Source of the DNA: Promethearchaeota archaeon
Lineage (GTDB): Archaea; Asgardarchaeota; Lokiarchaeia; Sigyniarchaeales; SOKP01
Direction: 5' to 3'
NCBI GenBank assembly: GCA_019058365.1
Contig: JAHPZE010000010.1
Span: forward strand, 1-64,000
DNA length: 64,000 nucleotides
The notes under the pieces are model-generated. The model was not told the DNA's origin and made no database searches. It saw only the letters and a program-made list of their open reading frames with translations. The position numbers and the translations under genes are program-made. Below are positions 1 through 9,922 of the stretch, piece after piece. Position 1 is the stretch's first letter, and the number at the start of each line of letters is the position of its first letter.

Positions 1-288
1 TAAGATTTAATTCAAGTTAAAGGGATTTAGACTTTAAAATCCTTTGGTACTGTCTATTTTTTATTTTTTTCAACAAATTTCACATAATTATTATTTCTTT
101 CATTTAAGTTTCTTAAAGTCTTAAGAGCTAGATTTTTAACAGTGTATTTGTTCCTATAATTTCTAGTTCGGTATCAATCTTAAAGTTCTAATGAAAAATC
201 TTTTTCTTTGACCAATAATTTAAGACGTTTCAAACATTATAAATATGTAGTATAATCTTATAGGTAAAAAAAAAATATAATCTCATTA
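1..288. other. AT-rich non-coding stretch
   Basis: No open frame with recognisable content is visible on either strand. It is a low-complexity A/T-rich sequence, presumably holding the promoter of the following plus-strand gene. I see no tRNA, repeat or clear terminator. Confidence 0.5.
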
Positions 289-1359
289 GTGATAAAGATT
301 AAACCGATTCATAAATTTAAAATTTTTAAGTCTGATGCAGCCCCTTTTTTCTTTTATATAGACATCTTTTCTCCAGATCTATCAACCTTTAAGTCACCAC
401 AATTAAGAAATCTATTAGAATCAATACAAACCAATCCCATTATGCCATTACCTATGAGGGTGGATCGGGTATATAATGGTGTACAATCAGTTTTGATTCG
501 TCCAAGAGAACCCACTTCTTTCTTGGTTATGGATGACATCAATGCGTTTATCAACCCTGTAGCATTTCTTCAATGTGGGCTAAAAAAACTGATATATTTC
601 ACAGAGGTTCGGGCTTATGAAAATCTTTTTCTTTCATTGAAAGTAGAAAAAGTACAAAAATGGTGGGATTCAACAAAGTTTCTTTATTCAAAACTCTTAC
701 GTCTTGAAGAGGATTTTTCAGCATTCATTAAAGCTTATATTCATACCGTGTTGAAAGCTAAACTTAACGAAGAAGATTTAGTTAGTGAAGCAATAAAATA
801 TTGTCAAATAGTATCAGATACTTGTAATAAGCGAATAAAAGATAATTTGATATTTATAGAAAAACCACATCATGAAATTAAAGTTAGTATGTATAAAGAA
901 AAAGTAGCAAAATATTATAAAAAATTTAAAAAAGTAGAAGAAGTTCAATATCATCCAGAACTTGTAGATATTGATGTTTTTGACCTTTCTGAGAGAGGAT
1001 TTAACACTGATCTTGATAAACTTAACTCAATTTTAGATGAATTGATACCAAACGAAAAAAAATATATTCCTATTCTTTTCTATGATGATTTACTTGAGTG
1101 CATGCTCCAAAACTTGAAAAAATTAGATGATGGAGATGAAAATTTATTAGATCCTTCATTATTATTAGATACCAACGTAATAATTCTACAAAAATCAGAA
1201 GATTTAGAAAATCTGAAAATCCAAAATTATTCCTGGTTTAGTACTTTTGACGCAATTGATTTAGAATCAATAATTCAATCAATAACAACCACCAAATATC
1301 AATTTTTTAAATCATTAGCAGAACATGATAAACGAGTGCCTAAATTTCCGATTTCTTAA
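289..1359 (+). CDS. unrecognised 356-aa protein
   Basis: A long open frame starting at GTG, without a strong ribosome binding site. The product is soluble, with no signal peptide or membrane segment and no motif I can assign to a family. The middle is lysine/glutamate-rich and probably helical (around residues 140-220); the C-terminal third is acidic, with a short hydrophobic stretch (SLLLDTNVIIL). It lies 112 nt upstream of carA on the same strand, but the gap makes an operon uncertain. The length and lack of a competing frame support a real gene. Function unknown. Confidence 0.6.
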   Translation: MIKIKPIHKFKIFKSDAAPFFFYIDIFSPDLSTFKSPQLRNLLESIQTNPIMPLPMRVDRVYNGVQSVLIRPREPTSFLVMDDINAFINPVAFLQCGLKKLIYFTEVRAYENLFLSLKVEKVQKWWDSTKFLYSKLLRLEEDFSAFIKAYIHTVLKAKLNEEDLVSEAIKYCQIVSDTCNKRIKDNLIFIEKPHHEIKVSMYKEKVAKYYKKFKKVEEVQYHPELVDIDVFDLSERGFNTDLDKLNSILDELIPNEKKYIPILFYDDLLECMLQNLKKLDDGDENLLDPSLLLDTNVIILQKSEDLENLKIQNYSWFSTFDAIDLESIIQSITTTKYQFFKSLAEHDKRVPKFPIS

Positions 1360-1471
1360 TGAAGTATTAGTGTTAAATATTAACATTTAACTAGTTAATA
1401 AATAATATTAAAAAATAGGATTAGCTATCTTTATTTTAAGGAGATATAAGAAGAATCTTACAAAAGAGTCA

Positions 1472-2608
1472 ATGCTTTATAAAAAAGAAAGACCCGCTAT
1501 TTTAATGCTCCAAGATGGTCGATATTTTCAAGGGATTGGTTTTGGAGCGACTAAAATTGTTTCAGGAGAACTTGTTTTTAATACTATAACTGGAGCGGGT
1601 TACCTTGAAACTTTAACAGATCCATCGTATTGGGGCCAAATTGTTGTTATGACTCACCCTCTCATAGGTAATTATGGAATTCCTCCATGGGAAAAGGATA
1701 AATTTGGTATTACTAAACATTTTGAATCAGATTCTATAAAAGTAACAGGTTATGTTGTAAATGAGTGTTGTAAACATCCAAGTCATTATCAAAGTGTTAA
1801 AACCCTTGATGAATTTTTAACTGAACAAAATGTTCCTGGAATTGAATGGATTGACACACGAGCAATTACCAAAATTATACGTGATGAAGGTGTCCAAGTT
1901 GGAGTGTTAGCAGTATATAATTATGGAGAGAAGCTACATATTGAAGAATTAAAACAATTGGCTTCTGAAGCAGAAGACCCGAATCTGCGAAATCTTGCAA
2001 GTGAAGTGTCAACTAAAGATGTTATGATTCATAAACCATCAAATCCTATTGGTAAAGTAGTTTTATTAGATATGGGGGTTAAGCTGAATATATTACGTAG
2101 TCTCGTCTATAGGGGTCTAGAAGTTATTGTAGTCCCATATAATTATACATACGAGCAAATTATGTCTTATAATCCCAATGGTGTTTTTATATCGAATGGT
2201 CCAGGTGATCCAGCAATATGTAAAAGTGCAATCGAGGTAAGCAGAAAGCTTATTGAAAATAATATTCCTACTATGGGAATTTGTCTAGGAAATCAGATTT
2301 TAGCATTAGGGGCTGGAGGATCTTCTTATAAACTTAAATACGGACACCGGGGTGGTAATAAGACCGTTGTTAATACTCAATCACAAAAATGTTACATTAC
2401 TTCTCAGAATCATGGTTTTTGTGTAAAAGATTTTGAGAAGGGAGGTTTTAAAGAAATTCTAAGAAATATAGATGATAATTCTAATGAGGGCATTGAACAT
2501 ATATCTAAACCAATCTTTGCCGTTCAATTTCATCCAGAAGCGTGTCCAGGACCTTTAGACTCATTATATCTATTTGATAAATTCTTAGAAAATATGAAAT
2601 TGTGTTAA
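1472..2608 (+). CDS. carA: carbamoyl-phosphate synthase small (glutaminase) subunit
   Basis: Hydrolyses glutamine and passes ammonia to CarB for carbamoyl phosphate synthesis, feeding arginine and pyrimidine pathways in the cytoplasm. The N-terminal CPSase small domain (about residues 1-150, with SGELVFNT) is followed by a class I glutamine amidotransferase domain (about 190-375). The nucleophile Cys sits in GICLGNQ and the His/Glu pair in QFHPEA. At 378 aa it is close to the bacterial length (382 in E. coli). An SD-like AAGGAG lies about 25 nt upstream of the ATG, so the exact start is not fixed by it. Its partner carB is on the same strand but 3 kb away, with a kinase gene in the opposite orientation between them, so the pair is not an operon here. 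Confidence 0.96.
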   Translation: MLYKKERPAILMLQDGRYFQGIGFGATKIVSGELVFNTITGAGYLETLTDPSYWGQIVVMTHPLIGNYGIPPWEKDKFGITKHFESDSIKVTGYVVNECCKHPSHYQSVKTLDEFLTEQNVPGIEWIDTRAITKIIRDEGVQVGVLAVYNYGEKLHIEELKQLASEAEDPNLRNLASEVSTKDVMIHKPSNPIGKVVLLDMGVKLNILRSLVYRGLEVIVVPYNYTYEQIMSYNPNGVFISNGPGDPAICKSAIEVSRKLIENNIPTMGICLGNQILALGAGGSSYKLKYGHRGGNKTVVNTQSQKCYITSQNHGFCVKDFEKGGFKEILRNIDDNSNEGIEHISKPIFAVQFHPEACPGPLDSLYLFDKFLENMKLC

Positions 2609-3106
2609 TAATAACATTGGATTAAAATATAAAGAACAGTGATAAGAAAGATGAAAAATTAGGGCATAAAATTAAAAATTATGTGTTTAAAATAAATTTA
2701 AAAATTAAAATTGATAATATTTTTTAATTAATTTTTAGCTATTCACATTTTATTATTTTAATTAGATATTAATAACATTAATATTTAAAGAATGGGAAGA
2801 GAAAGACTCAAAATTAACAAAATATAAGTATTCTCCTTAAGGAGAATTGCACTTCCTTAACCTCTTTTAATTATTTATAGGAAAAAATTATGCATTAAAA
2901 AGTTATTAAAGTACTTCTTTTTATCCTTTTGTTTAGAGGAAGTCTAATTTTAATGTTAAATATGAGATGGGTATATGAGAACAAAACTAATTGATTAATG
3001 ATGCTTAAAATAGATAAAAAATAGATAAACTTGGATATAGATTTGTTCTTAATTTTTTTTTTTTTTCACTTAGATTTAGATTTTCTGATCAAAGAAATAT
3101 TATAAG
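2609..3106. other. intergenic region between convergent carA and kinase genes
   Basis: About 500 nt between convergent genes. The only structure seen is a perfect 16-nt palindrome (listed separately) and T-rich runs near 3053-3065 that could terminate transcription. No credible ORF is visible. Confidence 0.5.
2831..2846. repeat. perfect 16-nt palindrome
   Basis: TTCTCCTTAAGGAGAA is a perfect inverted repeat without a loop, between convergent genes. As a dyad it could bind a dimeric regulator; as RNA it would be a poor hairpin. The two halves include GGAG, so a chance match to SD-like sequence is possible. Role unknown. Confidence 0.5.
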
Positions 3107-4897
3107 TTATCTTTTACCTTCCTCATATGTTATAGGTATAGAGAAAGTAAAAGTGCTCCCTTTCCCTAATTCACTGGAAAACGATATGTTTCCTCCGAGC
3201 AAAGTTAAAATTTGATTCGTTATTGTCAGTCCTAGACCCATACCTTGATAATTTTTAACTTCTGGGTTCTTGATCTTATGAAATTCTTCAAAAATATTTT
3301 CAAATTCACTTTCTGCGATACCTATGCCTGTATCAGTAATATTAAATTCTAAGAAGTCTCTCTGCTCTTTAATTTTTAATGTTATACTTCCTTTAGGGGT
3401 AAATTTTATAGCATTATCAAGTAAATTTAATAAAATCTCTTTTAGTCGAATATAATCAGTTTTTATAAATTCATATGTAACATCGTTTTCAATATAAAAT
3501 TCTAATTTTTTTTTTATACATAAAGGTTTTAGGGTAGATTGAATACTATCTAAAAACGTTTTTAAGTTAAACCTTTTAATATCTATTACTAATTCTCCCG
3601 CTTCGATCTTTGAGAGATCTAGGAGACGGGTAATTAATTCTAACAAATCACTTGAAGAAAACTTTACATCTAAAAGAAAATTTGTTTGACATTTGTTTAA
3701 TGGTCCGCAATAATCTTCTAAAAGAAGCTCGACAAACCCGATTATTGCATTTAATGGAGTTCTTAATTCATGAGACATTGATGATATAAATTTTGTTTTA
3801 ATTTGAGATTTTTTAATCGCATTATCAAGTTCTTCTTCAATTTTTCTTGTTTTTGTGATATTTCTGCCAATATATAAAATCCCCTTTATATCTCCGTATT
3901 TATCATATATTTTAGAAGATGTCAACGAAATTTTAACAGTGTCATCTGTTTTGGTTTTAAAGTCCACTTCAATATCTGTGAGAAATTCACCGTTTTCATT
4001 ACTCATAAGCAATTGAGACTGATAATGAAATAATTTAAGATCTTGCTCTGAAGCTAATAAAATTTCAAATGACTTTTTCAGAAGGTCTTTTTCTTGATAC
4101 TTTAGCAAGTTTAATAAAGTACTATTCGTCGATAAAATAATGCCCTTGGAATCAGTTAAAATTAAACAATCGGAGATTGCAGAGAAAATCTTTTCAGTAG
4201 CGGTTTTTAAATCTAATGAAAACAATTCATATTTCCATATTGCATATCCAATAAATATAAACGTAATAGAAAAACCAGCAAGGGCAAATGAAGGAATTAC
4301 TAAGGTGAAGATTGTGCCTAATAAAAAGTCAGTGATTAAAAAAATTGTAATCGGAATCAAGCATCCAATTGAAATATATTTAGCCTGCTTTTTTTTAGTC
4401 TTATCAGAAGTTGAAATATATATTTTTATGCTTAAATAACTTCCAAAAAAGAAAAGGGAAGTCATATAAATATATGTTAAGTAAATAAAAGCAGAGGATA
4501 TAACATCCATGTTATAATTAAAATCCCAACCCCAGTAATATTTTTCCATTTTTAAATTAATAACATATATTTTATAATTAAGAAGAACTAATCCTATTCC
4601 AATTAAATAAATTGTCAATAGAATTTTTTTTTTTTTCAAATTGTATTTCTCCGAGAATAATAAGATAAAATGAAACCATAATGCTGCAATTAACGGATAG
4701 ATTTGAGCAAAATTAAACCAAATATAGGCTTCTTCAAAATTAATTGCTTGTCTCATTCCAAATTCTGTAAAACAATATAATGAAACACTAAGACATAATA
4801 GCGCGAAGACTTTATTTAGTGAAATTTTAGGACCTTTTGAATAAATAAAAACTCCTAAAACTAAAGAACTAATAGCTATAATAAGCGATATAAGCAA
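3107..4897 (-). CDS. membrane sensor histidine kinase (7TM-PAS-HisKA-HATPase)
   Basis: Autophosphorylating sensor kinase. Residues about 1-225 form seven or so hydrophobic segments resembling the histidine kinase N-terminal 7TM module. A PAS domain follows (about 230-345), then HisKA with the phosphoacceptor His in MSHELRTPLNAI, and a HATPase domain with the N box (NLLDNAIKF), G1 (DTGIGI) and G2 (GMGLGL). At 596 aa it looks complete. No response regulator is adjacent, so it is an orphan; its signal and partner cannot be read from the sequence. Two-component proteins in archaea are often acquired from bacteria, but I see no composition difference from neighbours. Confidence 0.92.
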   Translation of the reverse strand: MLISLIIAISSLVLGVFIYSKGPKISLNKVFALLCLSVSLYCFTEFGMRQAINFEEAYIWFNFAQIYPLIAALWFHFILLFSEKYNLKKKKILLTIYLIGIGLVLLNYKIYVINLKMEKYYWGWDFNYNMDVISSAFIYLTYIYMTSLFFFGSYLSIKIYISTSDKTKKKQAKYISIGCLIPITIFLITDFLLGTIFTLVIPSFALAGFSITFIFIGYAIWKYELFSLDLKTATEKIFSAISDCLILTDSKGIILSTNSTLLNLLKYQEKDLLKKSFEILLASEQDLKLFHYQSQLLMSNENGEFLTDIEVDFKTKTDDTVKISLTSSKIYDKYGDIKGILYIGRNITKTRKIEEELDNAIKKSQIKTKFISSMSHELRTPLNAIIGFVELLLEDYCGPLNKCQTNFLLDVKFSSSDLLELITRLLDLSKIEAGELVIDIKRFNLKTFLDSIQSTLKPLCIKKKLEFYIENDVTYEFIKTDYIRLKEILLNLLDNAIKFTPKGSITLKIKEQRDFLEFNITDTGIGIAESEFENIFEEFHKIKNPEVKNYQGMGLGLTITNQILTLLGGNISFSSELGKGSTFTFSIPITYEEGKR

Positions 4898-5685
4898 AAA
4901 AATATTCAGATTGTCTCACTTTAGTGTATCAAACATTTTTAGAGGACTTCTATAAATTTTCTAATTTTTTTTGGGGGATCTTTTAATTTCCCTTGATCTT
5001 GTTTGTTATTCACTCTCTTCTATTGACAAATGCCATATTAACTATAGTTGCTTATTCTTTACATTGAAATATTTTTCTTTAAACCAGACTTATCCCCATT
5101 TTTTTCATTTCTGGGTACTGAATAATTAAAATGAAAGAATCTGGATGAATTAATTATATATGTTGATAACTCTTTTTAATTTCCTGTAAAAAGCTCTTGA
5201 CAAATGCCGATGTTTAAGATCTTTTTTTTTTCTGATTAGGAAAATTATTTTATTAAGCGTTTTAGGTTTTTCTCATATTTTGAAGTTATAATGATTATAA
5301 AAGAAGTCTTATTTATATATTGCTATCTTTAAATGATATCTTAAAAAATTTCTGGAGATTTGTCACAATCAATAAAAATTATACTATTATAACATAAAAC
5401 AACGAAGACTCGGAACTGCGTTATTCTATTAAATTTATTTTTATATTAATTTCATCTTCTTTAAAAAGTATAAATAATAAAAGTTTCTATTATTTTGCTT
5501 ATATCTGGATTTTCTTTTTATTTAAGATTCTAATTATTTAATTTAATAAAATAAGATTCTTATGCATTTTATTTATCCTATTAATAAGTAAATTAATAAT
5601 AATCATTAATTTTTTATTCTTCAGAATATAAAATTACGATAAAACTAATTTAAGAAATAAAAAGTGTTATATAGATAGCTCAAAC
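4898..5685. other. long AT-rich intergenic region upstream of carB
   Basis: Nearly 790 nt without a credible gene. It lies between the divergently transcribed kinase and carB genes, so both promoters should be here. The only internal repeat noticed is TTGACAAATGCC, present twice (near 5024 and 5199). The region is otherwise low-complexity A/T. Confidence 0.45.
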
Positions 5686-8600
5686 ATGCCATTAGATAAA
5701 AAAATTAAAAAAATATTGGTTTTGGGATCAGGTGGGATACGAATCGGTCAAGCTGGAGAATATTTGGGATAACCCCATTTATCTAGAGAGTTTGATTATA
5801 GTGGTTCTCAAGTTCTCAAAGCCCTTAAGGAAGAAGGTATAAAGACTATCTTAATTAACCCCAATATTGCAACTATTCAAACTGATCCTCAACTATCGGA
5901 TAGGGTCTATTTATTGCCAATCAATGTTGATTATGTAGAACAAATAATCAAAAAAGAGAATCCTGATGGGATTATGTTAGCTTTCGGGGGTCAAACTGCC
6001 TTAAATGTAGGTGTTGAATTGAATGAAATGGGAATTCTTAAGAAGTATAATGTTCGGGTTTTGGGAACTCCTATAGAAGCTATAGAAGCTACTGAAGATA
6101 GAGATCTTTTTGTACAAGCTATGGATGTTTCAGGAGTTAAAGTTTGTAAAAGTCGAGCTGTGTCATCATATAGCGATGCACTTAAAGCAGCAAAGGAAAT
6201 AGGGTTTCCATGTATGATTCGAGTAGCCTACACTTTAGGTGGTCAAGGATCTGGGATATGTAGCAATATGCGAGAATTTGAAAAAATGGCAAAGAAAGGA
6301 CTTGCTCAATCACGGATAAACCAGATATTAATTGAAGAGAGTATATGGGGTTGGAAGGAAATTGAATATGAAGTAGTAAGGGATGCTGAAGACAACTGTT
6401 TTATAAATTGTAACATGGAAAACTTTGACCCCGTTGGGATTCATACAGGAGAATCTATTGTAGTTGCCCCTAGTCAAACTTTAACAAATGAAGAATATCA
6501 AATGCTACGTTCAGCTTCTATCCGTGTTATAAGAAATCTGGGAATAATTGGCGAATGTAATATCCAATATGGGTTAGATCCATTCTCAGAAGAATTTAGG
6601 GCAATAGAGGTAAATGCACGTCTTTCTCGGTCTTCTGCGCTAGCATCAAAAGCTACAGGTTATCCATTGGCATATATCGCAGCAAAATTAGCTATTGGTT
6701 ACACCTTACCTGAACTTAAGAATAAAATAACAGGTATTACTACAGCATGTTTTGAACCTGCTCTTGATTATCTCGTATTAAAGATACCAAGATGGGATTT
6801 AACTAAATTTCAAAGAGTTGATAGAAAAATTGGCTCTCAAATGAAATCTGTGGGCGAAGTAATGGCTATTGGGCGAACATTTGAGGAGGTTCTTCAAAAA
6901 GCCTTAAGAATGTTAGATGTTGGTGTGAAAGGATTAGTAGGGAATCAAATTGAGTCAATCGAAGATATTAATGAATTGAAATTTTCTTTAGCTAATCCAA
7001 CAGATTTACGAGTCTTTAGGATCGTCGAAGCGATAAACCAAGGAATCTCTATTGATGAGATTTATCAAATCTCTCGGGTTGATAAGTGGTTTCTATATAA
7101 AATTAAAAATATTATTAATATTGAAAAAGAATTAAAGGCTATAGACTTTTTAGAAACTGATGATGATGATAAACTTTATTGGTTTGAACGAGCAAAGCGA
7201 TTTGGCTTCTCTGATGGGCAAATAGCAAAAATAATGGGCTTAGATGTAATTAAAATAAGACAAATATTAAAGAGGAAGTATCAAATCCGACCCTATGTAA
7301 AAAGGATTGATACATTAGCAGCAGAATGGCCTGCTAATACAAACTATCTTTATATGACCTATGCAGCATCTGAGCACGATATTGACTTTGAGCAAGAAAA
7401 TAAACAAAATCTAAAAAAAATTGTAGTATTAGGCTCGGGAACTTATCGCATTGGAGCATCTGTAGAATTTGATTGGGGTTCAGTGAATTGTCTCTGGGGA
7501 TTAAAGAAGTTAGGGGTCGATCAAGCAATTATGATTAACTATAATCCAGAAACTGTCTCCACCGATTATGATACCTCAGATAAACTTTACTTTGAAGAAT
7601 TATCTGGAGAGCGAGTGCTAGATATCATTGAACTTGAAAAACCTGATGGTGTAGTTGTATCCGTAGGTGGCCAAATTGCCCAAAATCTTGCTGCTAAATT
7701 CACAAAATATTCGGAATTTTTCAGAAAAGTAAACTTAAATATATTAGGGACACATGGAAGTAGGATTGATATGGCAGAAGACCGTTCAAAATTTAGTAGC
7801 CTACTAGATCAATTGAAAATAAAGCAACCTCAATGGAGTATGTTGACAAATAAGGAAGAAGCACTTAAATTTGCGAGAGAAGTTGGTTACCCTATATTAG
7901 TTCGCCCATCATATGTGTTAAGCGGTGCAGCTATGAGAGTATCTTATGATGAAAAAACATTAAAAGATACTCTTGATCTTGCAGTAGCAGTTTCTCAAGA
8001 ATTTCCTGTAGTAATCACTAAATTTTTTAAAGGAGTAAGGGAAATTGAAGCTGATGGAGTATCTGATGGAACCATGGTTTTCATAGGGGCAATAGTGGAA
8101 CATATAGAAAACGCAGGAGTTCATAGTGGCGATGCAACAATGTCAATTCCGCCTCAAACAGTTTCTGATAGAGTAATTGAAACAATCGAGAAAAATACCA
8201 GAGAAATTGCATTGGCGTTAAAAATTAGAGGTCCTTTTAATGTGCAATATCTTGTTAAAGACGAAGAAGTATTTGTAATTGAGTGTAACCTACGGTCTAG
8301 TCGAAGTATGCCTTATGTATCAAAAACCAGAGGTATTAATTTAATGAGACTTGCCGCCGAAGTGTTTATGGGGGTTAAGATTCCTCAAAGAATAATGGAA
8401 TTACCTTATGGAAGATTTGTATCAATTAAAGCTCCAATGTTTTCATTCATGCGTCTTGATAAAGCTGATCCAGTTTTAGGTGTTGAAATGGCATCTACAG
8501 GAGAGGTGGCATGTATCGGAGAAGACTTTTCGGATGCTCTAATAAAATCACTTGAAGCCGCAGAAATGAACATTCCAATCCAAGGAGGTAATGTTTTAAT

Positions 8601-9030
8601 TTCTGTAGGTGGTAAAGAATTAAAACAACAAGTGATTCCTTTAGCGAAGAAACTTAGAAATTTAGGATTTACAATTTTTGCGACTGAGGATACTGCTATC
8701 GCATTAAGAAATAATGGAATTTACGCTGTTAAGCTCTATAAAATTCACGAATATGGCTTGGAACCAAACATCATGGAATGTCTACAAAATGGAGCCATTG
8801 ACTTGGTGATAAATATTCCTCTCCCCACTACTATAGAAGATAAATTCAGAACTATAATGGAAGATGAGTATAAGATCAGGAGAATGGCAGTAGATTACAA
8901 TATTCCTGTAATTATTAACCTACAACTTGCTAACGCTTTAATAAATGCAATAGAAAAAATTCGGAGAAAAGAAGTTGAAATAAAATCACTTAATGAGTAT
9001 CATCAAACATTAAAAGAAATATATTGGTAG
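5686..9030 (+). CDS. carB: carbamoyl-phosphate synthase large subunit, interrupted by a 30-nt insertion
   Basis: Uses ammonia from CarA, bicarbonate and two ATP to make carbamoyl phosphate. Two homologous ATP-grasp halves are present (about 1-550 and 560-1080 of the joined product) plus a C-terminal MGS-like allosteric domain. The ORF track begins at TTG 5914, but homology clearly extends to ATG 5686: residues 1-25 (ILVLGSGGIRIGQAGE) and then FDYSGSQVLKAL are the family's N-terminal nucleotide-binding fold. Between these blocks lie 30 extra nt with an in-frame TAA (5770-5772). Removing them gives a continuous protein of about 1104 aa (E. coli 1073). Starting at 5914 would delete most of the first pre-ATP-grasp fold. 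I therefore favour a spliced or otherwise bypassed full-length gene over truncation. Confidence 0.9.
5759..5788 (+). other. candidate bulge-helix-bulge mRNA intron in carB
   Basis: Thirty nt containing TAA interrupt the conserved GQAGE/FDYSG junction. The RNA can fold as follows. An exon-exon helix pairs 5746-5753 with 5790-5797 (8 bp, three G-U). A 4-bp central helix pairs 5754-5757 (UGGA) with 5782-5785 (UCUA). The 5' bulge is GAA (5758-5760) and the 3' bulge is GAGA (5786-5789). The intron-internal hairpin pairs 5761-5768 with 5774-5781, with two U-U mismatches. Cuts within the two bulges (after 5758 and 5788) join to GGA GAG TTT, giving GEFDYSG. Flanking GAGA copies make several splice registers give nearly the same product. 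This is the fold recognised by archaeal tRNA splicing endonuclease; the 3' bulge is one nt longer than canonical. Confidence 0.6.
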
Positions 9031-9128
9031 ATCAAATTGTTTTTAATTATTAATAGAAATCTTGAAAAATCTTTTTAATTTAATACAATTTATTCAATAT
9101 CTAAAGATATAACTTAGGTGTTAATTAG

Positions 9129-9410
9129 ATCTACTATCGTGGATATATTTTAATTCGACTGAAAATCATTGGTACTCAGTGGAAAGTTGCTGAAAAATTA
9201 AAAGGTTTGAAATCTCAGAATCAACTGGAAAATTGGCAAATCACTTATGTTACACCTATATATGGTGGTTGGGATTTATTGGTTGAGTGTAAATTTATCA
9301 ATCTTGAGGATTTAAATGAAATAGTTACATTCTGTAGAACGGATTTAGAATTATCTCAATGGATAGAGGCAACAACCACACTAATTGGCACAAAAAAGAA
9401 TTATGAATAG
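9129..9410 (+). CDS. stand-alone Lrp/AsnC-type ligand-binding (RAM) domain protein
   Basis: The ORF track starts at TTG 9207, but the fold begins earlier: GYILIRLKIIGTQWKVAEKL is the first strand-helix of an Lrp RAM domain, followed by a second half with YGGWDLLVEC and TTTLIGTKK. No helix-turn-helix is present, so it resembles the small effector-binding proteins of this family, which bind amino acids or partner Lrp regulators. The frame is open only back to a TAG at 9126-9128, and no ATG, GTG or TTG precedes the domain. The first codon is ATC at 9129, 8 nt after AGGTG (9116-9120). I propose an Ile-codon start; a degraded 5' end is the alternative. Confidence 0.6.
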   Translation: MYYRGYILIRLKIIGTQWKVAEKLKGLKSQNQLENWQITYVTPIYGGWDLLVECKFINLEDLNEIVTFCRTDLELSQWIEATTTLIGTKKNYE

Positions 9411-9661
9411 GTAATAAATTTAAGATCCCTATCGATATTTAGCTTTATCGATAATAATTTGGCTTTATTCCCGATTACATCAAGAACATGAAGTAAAATG
9501 GAGTAGAGATTTATTACTAGTAAATTTTTCCTATATTGAACTAGATGATAGCTTAAATTGAATGTTTTCATCAGATTAGATAAGTTTATAGTGCAGGCGA
9601 TTGTTATTAATAATTTTGATATTGGAATTATAGGGGTTTCCCAACATTATTAAATTATTAC

Positions 9662-9802
9662 TTATTTAGTTATACTTTTTAGGATAAGGGAATGAAATTT
9701 CGCAGGTATGAGTTGTAACTCTTCTTGCAACCAAATTTGAAGTTTTACGTCCTCCAATAATTCCTCTAACCTTACATCATACGCAATTTCTTTATCCGAC
9801 AC
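9662..9802 (-). CDS. small ORF, 46 aa, unknown
   Basis: Too short for the ORF track. It starts at GTG 9802 and reads through charged, helix-prone sequence (AYDVRLEELLEDVKLQIW) to TAA. The residue mix looks protein-like rather than random A/T translation. There is no SD; an upstream TATTAAATA could be a promoter for a leaderless message. No family recognised. Confidence 0.3.
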   Translation of the reverse strand: MSDKEIAYDVRLEELLEDVKLQIWLQEELQLIPAKFHSLILKSITK

Positions 9803-9922
9803 AAGTATTTAATAAAAATAAAATTATTTAAATTAATGGTTAATAATTCATAGTAATTTCCCATTATTATTAATCGGTTAATACATCTCTCTATTTTTTC
9901 TATATTAATAGCTTTAACATAA

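Noticed and set aside
5761-5790. Translational bypassing (T4 gene 60-like) of the carB insert, since GGA precedes the stop
   Set aside because: No matching GGA landing codon is present and three codons before GGA also belong to the insert; splicing explains both ends better.
5914-5920. Treating TTG 5914 as the true carB start
   Set aside because: It would remove conserved N-terminal residues still encoded upstream and leave the first ATP-grasp half without its nucleotide-binding fold.
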